DNA of 64,000 nt from Thermoleophilia bacterium SCSIO 60948 (GTDB taxonomy: Bacteria; Actinomycetota; Thermoleophilia; Solirubrobacterales; 70-9). This document shows, piece by piece, positions 15,550-23,349 of the stretch; positions within the stretch are counted from its first letter, which is position 1; each line of letters begins with the position of its first letter. The notes under the pieces are model-generated. The model worked only from the letters and a program-made list of their open reading frames with translations, did not search any database and was not told where the DNA came from. The DNA lies in assembly GCA_021496505.1 (NCBI GenBank), contig CP053031.1, forward strand, positions 3,030,001 to 3,094,000. Direction: 5' to 3'. The translations under genes and the position numbers were made by a program.

Positions 15550-15911
15550 TGGAGACGGTGGGAATCGAACCCACGTCCGCGGTCGCGATACGAAAGGCGT
15601 CTACAGGCTTAGCCGACGCTGATTGTCTCGCCCCGTGGCGTCCGCGCCGGCAAGCGCGTCCACGGTGGCCAGCCCTCTGGTGTGTCCCCGGTCGCCGAAG
15701 GCGGAGCTTCCGGGCTAGCCCGTTGATGAAGCCGGTCCCCCACCCCACGGGCCGAGGGTGGGCCGACTCCTCACCTACTTAGATCTAACTAAGCGGCGAG
15801 GGCGAACTCATGGTCCGCAATTATGGTTTTTGCTGGTTTTTTACGAGGCCTCCAGCACCTCGGCCTGCAGCCTTACGCACGTGATCGACCCCGTCGAAGC
15901 CTGGCGTCCCC
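15550..15911 (-). ncRNA. ssrA: tmRNA (transfer-messenger RNA)
   Basis: Read on the minus strand, the RNA begins GGGGACGCCAGGCTTCGACG at 15911 and ends with a tRNA-like T arm (GTGGGTTCGATTCCCAC) and CGTCTCCA at 15550. The 5' GGGGACG pairs with the 3' CGTCTCC (one G-U), and the last A is the discriminator; CCA is not encoded. The tag reading frame (15789-15818) is GCG to TAG and encodes ADHEFALAA, ending in the ALAA degradation signal. It rescues stalled ribosomes with SmpB, whose gene is at 20859-21341. Length 362 nt is normal. Confidence 0.95.
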
Positions 15912-15972
15912 GTGCTATGTGAAGACGAAGTCTAGACCGGCCGGGAGAGTCTGACGCCTAGCCTTCGAGGTG

Positions 15973-16851
15973 ATGGAATCGTCCTCCCAGCGCTTTCCGG
16001 CGCCGCCTCCACCGCACCCCGACGAGCTCCCCGACGGCCCGATCCACCCGGGCTCGGGCCGCGGCGGTGACTGGCGCGAGCGCGCGAAGCGCTGGGCCGC
16101 GCCCCTCGTGGCCGTCGGGCTGCTGCTCTTCCAGCTGCTCGCGAAGGCCAAGGTCGTCCTGCTTCTGCTGACCAAGGTCAAGCTGTTCACGACCTCGGCG
16201 ACGATGCTCGTCTCGATCGCCGCCTACGCGCTGATCTGGGGCTGGTCGTTCGCGGCCGGGTTCGTCGTCCTGCTGCTCGTCCACGAGCTCGGCCACGTGA
16301 TCCAGCTGCGACGCGAGGGCATCGAGGCGTCGGCGCCGATGTTCATCCCGTTCCTCGGCGCCGTCGTCGCGGCGAAGTCGCTCGGCGACGACGCCGCGGC
16401 CGAGGCCCGGGTCGGTCTCGCCGGCCCGGTGCTCGGCACGCTCGGGACGCTCGTGCCGCTCGGGATCTGGCTCGCGACGGGAGAGCCGTTCTGGCAGGCG
16501 CTCGCCTACGTCGGCTTCTTCATCAACCTGTTCAACCTGATCCCCGTCCTGCCGCTCGACGGCGGCAGGGCCATGGCCGCGCTCAGCCCGTGGGTCTGGT
16601 TCGTGGGCTACGCCGGGATCGTCGTGCTCACCTTCGTGTTCCCGAACCCGATCCTGCTGCTCGTCCTGCTGCTCGGCGGTTGGGAGAGCTGGCGGCGTTG
16701 GAAGAACCGCAACACGCCCGAGTCGAAGGCCTTCCACGACATTCCGGCGCGGACGCGGGTGGCCGTGGCCGCCGTCTACCTCGGCCTGGTCGCCGCGCTC
16801 GCACTCGGCGTCTATGAGACCTTCCTGCCGCGCGACTTCGGCGACGTCTAG
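15973..16851 (+). CDS. Site-2 protease family (M50) membrane metalloprotease
   Basis: A 292-residue multi-pass membrane protein. VVLLLVHELGHVIQLR carries the zinc-binding HExxH at about residue 103, and NLFNLIPVLPLDGGRAMAAL carries the third ligand Asp (LDGGR) at about residue 196, the two signatures of M50 intramembrane proteases. The N-terminal 35 residues are proline-rich and cytoplasmic; about six membrane helices follow. GTG 15970 directly precedes the ATG and is an equal alternative. There is no PDZ domain, so it belongs to the short SpoIVFB/Rip-like group. The substrate is unknown. Confidence 0.87.
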   Translation: MESSSQRFPAPPPPHPDELPDGPIHPGSGRGGDWRERAKRWAAPLVAVGLLLFQLLAKAKVVLLLLTKVKLFTTSATMLVSIAAYALIWGWSFAAGFVVLLLVHELGHVIQLRREGIEASAPMFIPFLGAVVAAKSLGDDAAAEARVGLAGPVLGTLGTLVPLGIWLATGEPFWQALAYVGFFINLFNLIPVLPLDGGRAMAALSPWVWFVGYAGIVVLTFVFPNPILLLVLLLGGWESWRRWKNRNTPESKAFHDIPARTRVAVAAVYLGLVAALALGVYETFLPRDFGDV

Positions 16852-16889
16852 CCGCGGCGCCCGGGCGCGGCGGTAGTTTCGCCCCGCCG

Positions 16890-17360
16890 ATGGTCGAGAG
16901 CTGGCACGACTTCTTCGTCGCCCTCGCGGGCGCGACGGCGGCGCTGACCGGGTTGCTGTTCGTCGCCGTATCGATCAACCTCGACCGGATCCTGTCGATC
17001 GACGGCCTGCCCGAGCGGGCGCTCGAGTCGCTCGTCCTGCTGCTGGCGACGCTGATCGTCTCGCTGCTCGGCCTCGTGCCGGACCAGAGCTCGGTCGCGC
17101 TGGGGGTCGAGCTGCTGGCGATCGGCCTCATGCTCGGCGCGTTCATCGCGAACCTGCGCCACGGCGCAGTGCCGATGCGCGCGCCCAAGGCGGTCCGTGT
17201 GGCGCTGCCCGTCGTCTGCACGCTGCCGCTCCTGATCGGTGGGGCGCTGCTCGCCTCGGAGACTGCCGACGGGTTGCTCTGGGTCGTCGGCGCCGCGGTC
17301 GCGGCGATTCTGACCGCGGTCTCCAACGCCTGGGTCCTGCTCGTCGAGATCCTGCGCTAG
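16890..17360 (+). CDS. Four-helix membrane protein of unknown function
   Basis: A 156-residue protein with four hydrophobic helices: residues 8-28 (FFVALAGATAALTGLLFVAV), about 48-68, 75-93 and 105-150 in two parts. The opening WHDFFVALAGATAALTGLLF is a pattern I associate with uncharacterised actinobacterial membrane proteins. It starts 38 bp after the M50 protease gene on the same strand. Its stop overlaps the stop of the next, convergent gene by 4 bp. No function can be assigned. Confidence 0.7.
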   Translation: MVESWHDFFVALAGATAALTGLLFVAVSINLDRILSIDGLPERALESLVLLLATLIVSLLGLVPDQSSVALGVELLAIGLMLGAFIANLRHGAVPMRAPKAVRVALPVVCTLPLLIGGALLASETADGLLWVVGAAVAAILTAVSNAWVLLVEILR

Positions 17361-17881
17361 CTCTGCTCGGCCGCAGGCGCAGCGTCGCTGCGCCGTGGCG
17401 CGACGGCGGTCCGCAGCGCCTCCTTCTCGAGCCGACGGGCGCCGTGGGGCCAGATCCGCTCGCCGGCGGCGGTCACGGAGTCGCCGCCCTCGAGCGTCGG
17501 CAGCGAGTCGGGCGCGAACGACTCGAGCGGCGCGCCGAGCGACGGGATGCCCCGCCGGGCCTCCGACAGCGTGCGGCGCGGCAGAGCGAATACGTGCAGC
17601 CGCTCCCCGCGGGTGATCAGCCTCAGCGGCAGGCGCGCGACCACGACCGCCCAGGCCAGCAGGATCACGACGCCGGCGATCCCGGCCCAGACCGGCAGGT
17701 ACCCCTCGCTCGTCAAGAGCCCCTGGACGACGAGCACGCTGCCGAGAACGATCGGGGCGAGCTGACGCCAGCCGCCGACGCGGGCCTGGCCGATCGCCAG
17801 CACCTTGACCTCCTCGCCCGCGGTGGCGCTCGCGGCGCCGTCGGCGAGATTGCGCCGCATCTGCCGCTCCGCCTCGCGCAC
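17357..17881 (-). CDS. Membrane protein of unknown function, two central helices
   Basis: With GTG 17881 it has 174 residues. Two hydrophobic helices lie at about 45-60 and 65-85 (LAPIVLGSVLVVQGLL; WAGIAGVVILLAWAVVVARLPL), flanked by a cytoplasmic-like N-terminus and a longer C-terminal domain with LRLITRGERLHVFALPRRTL, which resembles a small PH-like barrel. The start is uncertain: an in-frame TTG at 17959 would add 26 residues but has no ribosome binding site. It is divergent from the flavoprotein gene at 18034. No family is recognised with confidence. Confidence 0.6.
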   Translation of the reverse strand: MREAERQMRRNLADGAASATAGEEVKVLAIGQARVGGWRQLAPIVLGSVLVVQGLLTSEGYLPVWAGIAGVVILLAWAVVVARLPLRLITRGERLHVFALPRRTLSEARRGIPSLGAPLESFAPDSLPTLEGGDSVTAAGERIWPHGARRLEKEALRTAVAPRRSDAAPAAEQS

Positions 17882-18033
17882 CGGCGCGAAGACTATGCGC
17901 GGCGGTCGCGGGGGTCCGGCGCGAGCGGCTACCCGATTGCCGACGTAGGTTGCGGGCAATCGAGACCCGGCGCTCGTCAGCGCCTAATGTCCTCGGCGAA
18001 ACGGGGACCCGCCTAGCGACAGGAGTCGGAGCA

Positions 18034-19419
18034 GTGGCCGAGCATGAGTACGACGTGATCATCCTCGGCGCGGGGTCGACCGGCACCGTCCTCGCCGGGC
18101 GCACCGCGGGCCATGGCCTCAGCACGGCGATCGTCGAGCCGCACCTCGTCGGCGGCGAGTGCTCCTACTACGCCTGCATGCCCTCGAAGGCGCTGCTCCG
18201 GCCCGCCGAGGCGCTGGAGGAGACCGAACGGGTCGCGGGAGCGCGCGAGGCGCTCCGATCCGACCCGGCGGTCGACGCACAGGCGACGTTCGACCGCCGC
18301 GACGAGGTCACGCACGAGGGCGACGACTCCGGTCAGGTCGAGTGGCTCGAGAAGAACGACATCGTCCTGCATCGAGGCGAGGGCGCACTCGACGGCGAGC
18401 GCACCGTCCGGGTAGGCGACGACGTCCTGACCGCGCGCCGGGCCGTCGTCCTGGCCGCGGGCACGACGGCGAAGATCCCGCCGATCGACGGTCTTCGCGA
18501 GGCCGAGCCGTGGACGAACCGCGAGGCGACATGGGCGAAGCAGGCGCCCGACTCGCTGATCGTGCTCGGCGGTGGCAACGTCGGCGCCGAGCTCTCCCAG
18601 GCCTTCGCGACGCTCGGATCGAAGGTGACGCTGATCGAGGGGTCGGAGCGGATCCTCGGTCGCGAGGAGGAGTTCGCCTCCGAGCAGATCACCGAGGCTC
18701 ACCGCGAGCGCGGAATCGACGTCAGGCTCGGCGCCCGGGCGGAGCGCGTGACCAGGGCCGACGGCGGCGAGGTGACCGTCGAGCTCGAGGGCGGGGACTC
18801 GGTCAGCGCCGATCAGATCCTCGTCGCGATCGGGCGCGATCCGAACAGCTCCGGGATCGGCCTCGGCTCGGTCGGGGTCGAGGACCTCGAGGGCGGGTTC
18901 GTCGAGGTCGACGACCAGCTGCGCGTACGTGGCTCCGAGTGGCTCTACTGCGCGGGTGATCTGAACGGGCGCAGTCTCCTGACCCACATGGGCAAGCACC
19001 AGGCGCGGTTGCTCGGCGACATCATCGCCGGTCGCGAGGGGATCGAGGTCCGCGAGGACCTCGTCGGCTCACCACAGGTCACCTTCACAGACCCGCAGGT
19101 TGCGAGCGTCGGCCTGAAGGAGTTCGAGGCCTCCGAGCGCGGGCTGAACTTCCGCGTGGTCGACCAGGTCACGTCGATGACCGCCGGCGCCTCGTTCCAC
19201 GGCAAGGACACCGGCGGGACGACGCGGATCATCGTCGACGAGGACCGCAAGGTGATCGTCGGCGCGACGTTCGTCGGCACCGAGGTCGGCGAGTGGCTGC
19301 ACGCGGCGACGATCGCGATCCAGGGCGAGGTCCCGCTCGCGACCCTCTGGCGCTCGGTGGTCGCCTATCCGACGCGCTCGGAGATCTGGCTCAAGCTGCT
19401 CGAGGAGTACGGCCTCTAG
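18034..19419 (+). CDS. FAD-dependent pyridine nucleotide-disulfide oxidoreductase (Lpd/MerA-like)
   Basis: A 461-residue flavoprotein of the class I disulfide reductase family. The FAD motif ILGAGSTGTVLAG opens the protein; the redox-active pair is Cys-Ser-Tyr-Tyr-Ala-Cys in GGECSYYACMPSKALLRP. NAD(P)H motif LGGGNVGAELSQAFATLG and FAD motif 2 WLYCAGDLNG follow. In the C-terminal interface domain the catalytic His of dihydrolipoamide dehydrogenase is replaced by Tyr (AYPTRSEIW), so lipoamide is not its obvious substrate and a MerA-like or other disulfide role is more likely. GTG 18034 has an AGGAG site 8 bases upstream. Confidence 0.85.
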   Translation: MAEHEYDVIILGAGSTGTVLAGRTAGHGLSTAIVEPHLVGGECSYYACMPSKALLRPAEALEETERVAGAREALRSDPAVDAQATFDRRDEVTHEGDDSGQVEWLEKNDIVLHRGEGALDGERTVRVGDDVLTARRAVVLAAGTTAKIPPIDGLREAEPWTNREATWAKQAPDSLIVLGGGNVGAELSQAFATLGSKVTLIEGSERILGREEEFASEQITEAHRERGIDVRLGARAERVTRADGGEVTVELEGGDSVSADQILVAIGRDPNSSGIGLGSVGVEDLEGGFVEVDDQLRVRGSEWLYCAGDLNGRSLLTHMGKHQARLLGDIIAGREGIEVREDLVGSPQVTFTDPQVASVGLKEFEASERGLNFRVVDQVTSMTAGASFHGKDTGGTTRIIVDEDRKVIVGATFVGTEVGEWLHAATIAIQGEVPLATLWRSVVAYPTRSEIWLKLLEEYGL

Positions 19420-19458
19420 GGACCGCGGGGCCGCCGCGGCGGCGATCGCGGACGGGAG

Positions 19459-20784
19459 CTAGGCGCTCGGCTCGTCGCCGACCCGCATCGCCGCCTTGAG
19501 GCGCGCGAGCAACTCGGGGTCGAGGCCCTTGACCGCGTCGAGGTCGTCGACCGAGCTGAACCCGCCGCGCCTCTCGCGCTCGGCGAGGATCCGGCCGATC
19601 CCGATCACCGGGGTCCCGAGCGCCCGCAGGTCCTGACTCGAGGCCTCGTTGAGGTCGATCCGCGGATCCGGCTCGGGCTCCGGACCCGGCGCGGCCGCGA
19701 CGGGTTCGGGTTCGGGTTCGGGCGCGCTCGAGGCGACCGGCTCGGGCGCGGGCGCGGGCGCGAGGTGGACCGGTGGCTCGGGCACGCCGGCCTCGACCGG
19801 CGGGCTCGTCGAAGGATCGGTCTCGGCGGTCTCCGTCGGGGCGAGCCCGGGGACGACCTCGGGCTCGGGGTCGGGAGCCAGGGAGAGCGGCGGCGCGGGC
19901 TCGACGGCCGGGTCCGGCTCGCCGGTCGGCTGCGTCTGTGGCGCGGCGAGATCCACGGGTTCGCTCGTCGGCGGCGCGGCGTCCTGCGACAGCAGCGTTT
20001 CGAGCTCGGGCGGCGCGGACGTGGCCTCGATCAGCTCGCTGATCCGCTCGTCGGCGCGACGCGCCCGCTCCTCGGCCTGGGAGATCCTGTCGAGGACGGC
20101 GCGGAGCTCCTCGGCCTGCCGGCGCTCGCGCTCCTGGAACGCGGTCAGCTCCTCGGCGCGCTTCGCACGCTCCTCGGCCTCGCTGGCCCGACCCTCGGCC
20201 GCGTTCAGCCGATCGCGGGCACGTGCCAGCGCGGCCTCGAACCGCGCCTCACGCTCGGCGATCACGTTCTCGGCGCGCTCGAGCTGTTCGGCCCCTGCCG
20301 AACCTGGCTCGCCGCCGATCGCTCCGATGTCGGCCGCGATCTCGTCCGCGAGCGCGTCGGTCAGCGAACCGGACTCGGACGCCGCCTCGTGCTCGGCCGA
20401 GGCGACGAACTCAGGCGTCGGCGCCGGTGCGCCGCCCGCGCCCGGCCTCGGCGGGTCCTCGATCGGCCTCGGTGGCTCGGCCTCGACCGGCGCCGGGGGC
20501 GCGACGCCGCGCGCGGCGTCGATCCGCTCGCCCAGTCGGCGCTGCAGTTCCTCTGCACCCTCGGCGGCGCCCTGGGAGGGCGGCGGGTCGGAGACCGACG
20601 GCCCGCCGATCCCTTCGGCGCGCTGCTCGGCCTCGGCGAGGCGGGCCATCGCCTCGCGCTCGGCGGCGGCGGCGATCGACGCTTCGTCGGCCGCCTCCGT
20701 CGCCGGCGACTCGCTCGGCGTCTCGTTTGCGCCCGACCGCTTGCGACGGCCGAAAAACCCTCGCGACCCCGACTCGTCAGCCAT
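19459..20784 (-). CDS. Coiled-coil, Pro/Glu-rich protein with C-terminal helix-hairpin-helix domain
   Basis: A 441-residue acidic protein. Order: basic N-terminus (RGFFGRRKRSG), Ala/Glu-rich helices, a heptad-rich coiled coil at about 180-265 (ARFEAALARARDRLNAAEGR onward), then a 100-residue Pro/Glu linker full of EPEPEPV-like repeats, and a ComEA-like helix-hairpin-helix at about 380-435 (DLNEASSQDLRALGTPVIGI, then FSSVDDLDAVKGLDPELLARL). No signal peptide is present, so it is probably cytoplasmic; the HhH suggests DNA or protein binding. It lies 74 bp downstream of smpB on the same strand and could be the last gene of that operon. Confidence 0.75.
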   Translation of the reverse strand: MADESGSRGFFGRRKRSGANETPSESPATEAADEASIAAAAEREAMARLAEAEQRAEGIGGPSVSDPPPSQGAAEGAEELQRRLGERIDAARGVAPPAPVEAEPPRPIEDPPRPGAGGAPAPTPEFVASAEHEAASESGSLTDALADEIAADIGAIGGEPGSAGAEQLERAENVIAEREARFEAALARARDRLNAAEGRASEAEERAKRAEELTAFQERERRQAEELRAVLDRISQAEERARRADERISELIEATSAPPELETLLSQDAAPPTSEPVDLAAPQTQPTGEPDPAVEPAPPLSLAPDPEPEVVPGLAPTETAETDPSTSPPVEAGVPEPPVHLAPAPAPEPVASSAPEPEPEPVAAAPGPEPEPDPRIDLNEASSQDLRALGTPVIGIGRILAERERRGGFSSVDDLDAVKGLDPELLARLKAAMRVGDEPSA

Positions 20785-20858
20785 CGGGCAATCCTGACAT
20801 GACCCGTGGCGTCAGGTGAGGACGTGGGTCTTGCCGGGAGCCGTTTCCCAGCGAATGC

Positions 20859-21341
20859 TCAGCGCATCCGCTCCGACAGCTCGCGCTCGACCTCGCGGCG
20901 CGTGTCGCGGTCGCGGATCTCCCGGCGGCGGTCGGCACGGTCCTTGCCCTTGGCGAGCGCGACCTCGACCTTGATCCGCCCGTTCTTCGGATAGATCCGC
21001 ATCGGGATCAGCGTCAGGCCCTTGCGCTGGCTCTGGCCGATCAGGCGCTCGATCTCGTAGCGGTGGAGCAACAGCCTGCGCGGGCGCTCGGGCTCGTGGT
21101 TCTCCATCGCGGCCGGCGGATAGGGCGGGATGTGGAGGTTGCGAAGCCAGACCTCACCCTGGTCGACGGCGGCGTAGGCGTCGGAGAGCTGGGCGTGTCC
21201 GTCGCGAAGTGCCTTGACCTCGGTCCCGAGCAGCTCGATCCCGCACTCGAAGCGCTCGATCAGCTCGTAGTCGTGGCGTGCACGGCGATTCGTGGCGAAG
21301 TCGCCCTGCGCTGCCTTTCTCTTCTTGCCCTTGCCTGCCAT
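20859..21341 (-). CDS. smpB: SsrA-binding protein SmpB
   Basis: A 160-residue SmpB. Core motifs are NRRARHDYELIERFECGIEL, LLGTEVKALRDGHAQLSDAY, a loop with LRNLHIPPY, then ERPRRLLLHRYEIERLIGQ and the basic C-terminal helix region KDRADRRREIRDRDTRREVE, which threads the mRNA channel during trans-translation. ATG 21341 fixes the start: MAGKGKKRKAAQGDFATNRR is the usual N-terminus. It sits 10 bp after rnr in the ftsE-ftsX-S41-rnr-smpB operon. It works with the tmRNA at 15550-15911. Confidence 0.96.
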   Translation of the reverse strand: MAGKGKKRKAAQGDFATNRRARHDYELIERFECGIELLGTEVKALRDGHAQLSDAYAAVDQGEVWLRNLHIPPYPPAAMENHEPERPRRLLLHRYEIERLIGQSQRKGLTLIPMRIYPKNGRIKVEVALAKGKDRADRRREIRDRDTRREVERELSERMR

Positions 21342-21351
21342 CGCGTGGTCC

Positions 21352-23349
21352 TCAGCGCGAATTGTGGCGGCGTTTGCCCTTCGCGCCCTTGCCCTTCTTC
21401 GGCTTGCCCCCGGATCCGGGCTTCGGGCTCCCCGTCGCGCCGCGCCCGGGCGCGCCCTTCCCCTTCGCGGCCTTGCCCTTCTTCGGCTTGCCCTTACGCG
21501 GGCCGCCCTGCCCGCCCCGTCCCTTTCGCGGCCCCGACGGCGCGACCCCGCCGCGGCGCTCGGACTCGCGCGGGTCGACGTAGCCGGGCGGCGCCAGGTC
21601 GACGCGCCCGCGCGGAGCCTCGATCGCATCGACCTGGACCTCGACCGGGTCGCCGAGGCGGATCGCGTTGCCGCGACGGCCGACGAGCCGCGTCTCGGTC
21701 TCGTCGAGGTCGTAGTGGTCGTCGGGGATCCGGCGCAGCGGCAGGAAACCCTCGTAGACGTCGGCACGCTCGCCGGCGAAGCGGATGAACGCGCCCGAGC
21801 GGACGAGGCCGACGACCTCTCCCTCGAAGCTCGTCTCGCGGCCGCGGTCGGCGAGCTCGGCCCCGAGCAGAAACGAGGCGCAGATGTCGTCGGCCGAGCG
21901 CTCGATCTTCGCCGCCTCGCGCTCGCGCTCCGAGCTCATCCAGGCGGCGTCGTGGACCTCGAGCGGCTCGGGCGCCTGCTCACCGGCGCCGACGGACGCG
22001 AGCAGCGCGCGGTGGGTGACGATGTCGGGATAGCGGCGGATCGGCGAGGTGAAGTGCGAGTAGGCGTGGCTGCCGAGGCCGGCGTGACCCAGGTTCTCGG
22101 GCGAGTAGGCGGCCTGCTTGAGCGAGCGCAACACGAGCGACGTCAGCGCCTCGCGCCCGTGACCTCGGCGCTCGGCCTCGGCCGCGACCCGGCGGCTCGC
22201 CTCGACGGCGATCCGGCCGGCCTCGGTCGGCGTCATCGTCTCGGGCGCCGGCGGGGTCGGCACGCCGAGCGCCTCGAGCTTTTCGAGCAGCGCCTCGACC
22301 CGCAGCGTGTCGGGCTGCTCGTGGACGCGGAAGATCGACGGCACCCGCTGCGCGACGCAGTGCTCGGCGACGCGCTCGTTGGCCATGATCATCAGCTGCT
22401 CGATCAGCCCGTGCGACTCGGTCTGCGGGACCGACCGGGCGGCGATCACATCACCCTCGGCGTCGAACTCGAACTCCGGCTCGGCCGAGTTGATCTCGAG
22501 CGCGCCCGAGCGCCGGCGCTCGCGAAGCGACGCCGCGGCCCGGCGCGCGAGCCGCAGCGGCTCGGCCACTTCGGCGACGGGCACCTCGCCTCGACCCGCG
22601 AAGAGCTCGTCGAGCTGGTCGTAGTCGAGCCGCGCATCCGAGCGGATCAGGCTGCGGTAGAAGCTCGCCGACCGTGGCGAGCCGTCCGGCGCGAGCACCG
22701 TCTCGACGGTCACCGCGAGCCGCGTCTCGCCCGGGACCAGCGAGCACGCCTCGTCGGACAGGACCCGCGGCAGCATCGGCTCGACGGTCCCCGGCGCGTA
22801 GACCGACGTCGCGCGGCGGAGCGCCTCGGCGTCGAGTCGCCCGCCCGCCTTGACGTGCGCGGCGACGTCGGCGATGTGGACCCAGATCCGCACGCCGTCC
22901 GATTCGCGATCCGGCTCGGCCGAGATCGCGTCGTCGAAGTCGCGCGCGCTCGCGGGGTCGACCGTGAAGGTCGGCAGCGCGGTCAGGTCGGTGCGCGGGA
23001 AGTCGCGGTGGCGGGCGTGGTCGATCGCGGCCTTCGCCTCGACCTCGACGACACGCTTGAACCCGCGACCGGGCAGCCGGTGCCAGAGCAGAGCGTCGAC
23101 GACGGCGCGCGGATTCGACGGGTCGCCGAGGTTGCGAACAACGGAGGGGCGCCCGCCGCGCATGTCGACGAGCGCCATCTGTCCCTCGCGCGCCGGGCCC
23201 GCTCCCTTCGGCAGCCCGATCTGACCGCCGCGCTCGAAGATCGGCTCGGCGACGAGCACACGGCCGCGCTTCTCGATCGTTCCGACGAAGCGCTCATGCG
23301 GCATCGCCGGGCGCGAGCGCGAGCGGTCGCGCCGGCCCGCGCCGCTCAC
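21352..23349 (-). CDS. rnr: Ribonuclease R/II family exoribonuclease
   Basis: About 665 residues. An S1/cold-shock-like start (FVGTIEKRGRVLVAEPIFER) is followed by the RNB catalytic domain with DPASARDFDDAISAE (metal-binding Asp residues), HIADVAAHVKAG and HFTSPIRRYPDIVTHR, then an S1 domain (FEGEVVGLVRSGAFIRF). The tail of about 60 residues is extremely Lys/Gly-rich (repeated GKPKKGK), as in RNase R proteins that associate with tmRNA. The N-terminal winged helix and one cold-shock domain of E. coli RNase R are missing. GTG 23349 overlaps the upstream TGA (GTGA); ATG 23304 is an alternative. Confidence 0.9.
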   Translation of the reverse strand: MSGAGRRDRSRSRPAMPHERFVGTIEKRGRVLVAEPIFERGGQIGLPKGAGPAREGQMALVDMRGGRPSVVRNLGDPSNPRAVVDALLWHRLPGRGFKRVVEVEAKAAIDHARHRDFPRTDLTALPTFTVDPASARDFDDAISAEPDRESDGVRIWVHIADVAAHVKAGGRLDAEALRRATSVYAPGTVEPMLPRVLSDEACSLVPGETRLAVTVETVLAPDGSPRSASFYRSLIRSDARLDYDQLDELFAGRGEVPVAEVAEPLRLARRAAASLRERRRSGALEINSAEPEFEFDAEGDVIAARSVPQTESHGLIEQLMIMANERVAEHCVAQRVPSIFRVHEQPDTLRVEALLEKLEALGVPTPPAPETMTPTEAGRIAVEASRRVAAEAERRGHGREALTSLVLRSLKQAAYSPENLGHAGLGSHAYSHFTSPIRRYPDIVTHRALLASVGAGEQAPEPLEVHDAAWMSSEREREAAKIERSADDICASFLLGAELADRGRETSFEGEVVGLVRSGAFIRFAGERADVYEGFLPLRRIPDDHYDLDETETRLVGRRGNAIRLGDPVEVQVDAIEAPRGRVDLAPPGYVDPRESERRGGVAPSGPRKGRGGQGGPRKGKPKKGKAAKGKGAPGRGATGSPKPGSGGKPKKGKGAKGKRRHNSR

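Noticed and set aside
15316-15612. Plus-strand frame ending WRRWESNPRPRSRYERRLQA
   Set aside because: This is the antisense of the tmRNA 3' end, a well-known source of false proteins.
19660-19900. Short tandem repeats of GGGCTCGGG type
   Set aside because: They encode the Pro/Glu spacer of the HhH protein; codon-level repetition explains them.
21361-21545. Tandem DNA repeat (CTTGCCCTTCTTCGG-like units)
   Set aside because: It is the coding sequence of the Lys/Gly-rich tail of RNase R (GKPKKGK repeats), not a CRISPR or a non-coding repeat.
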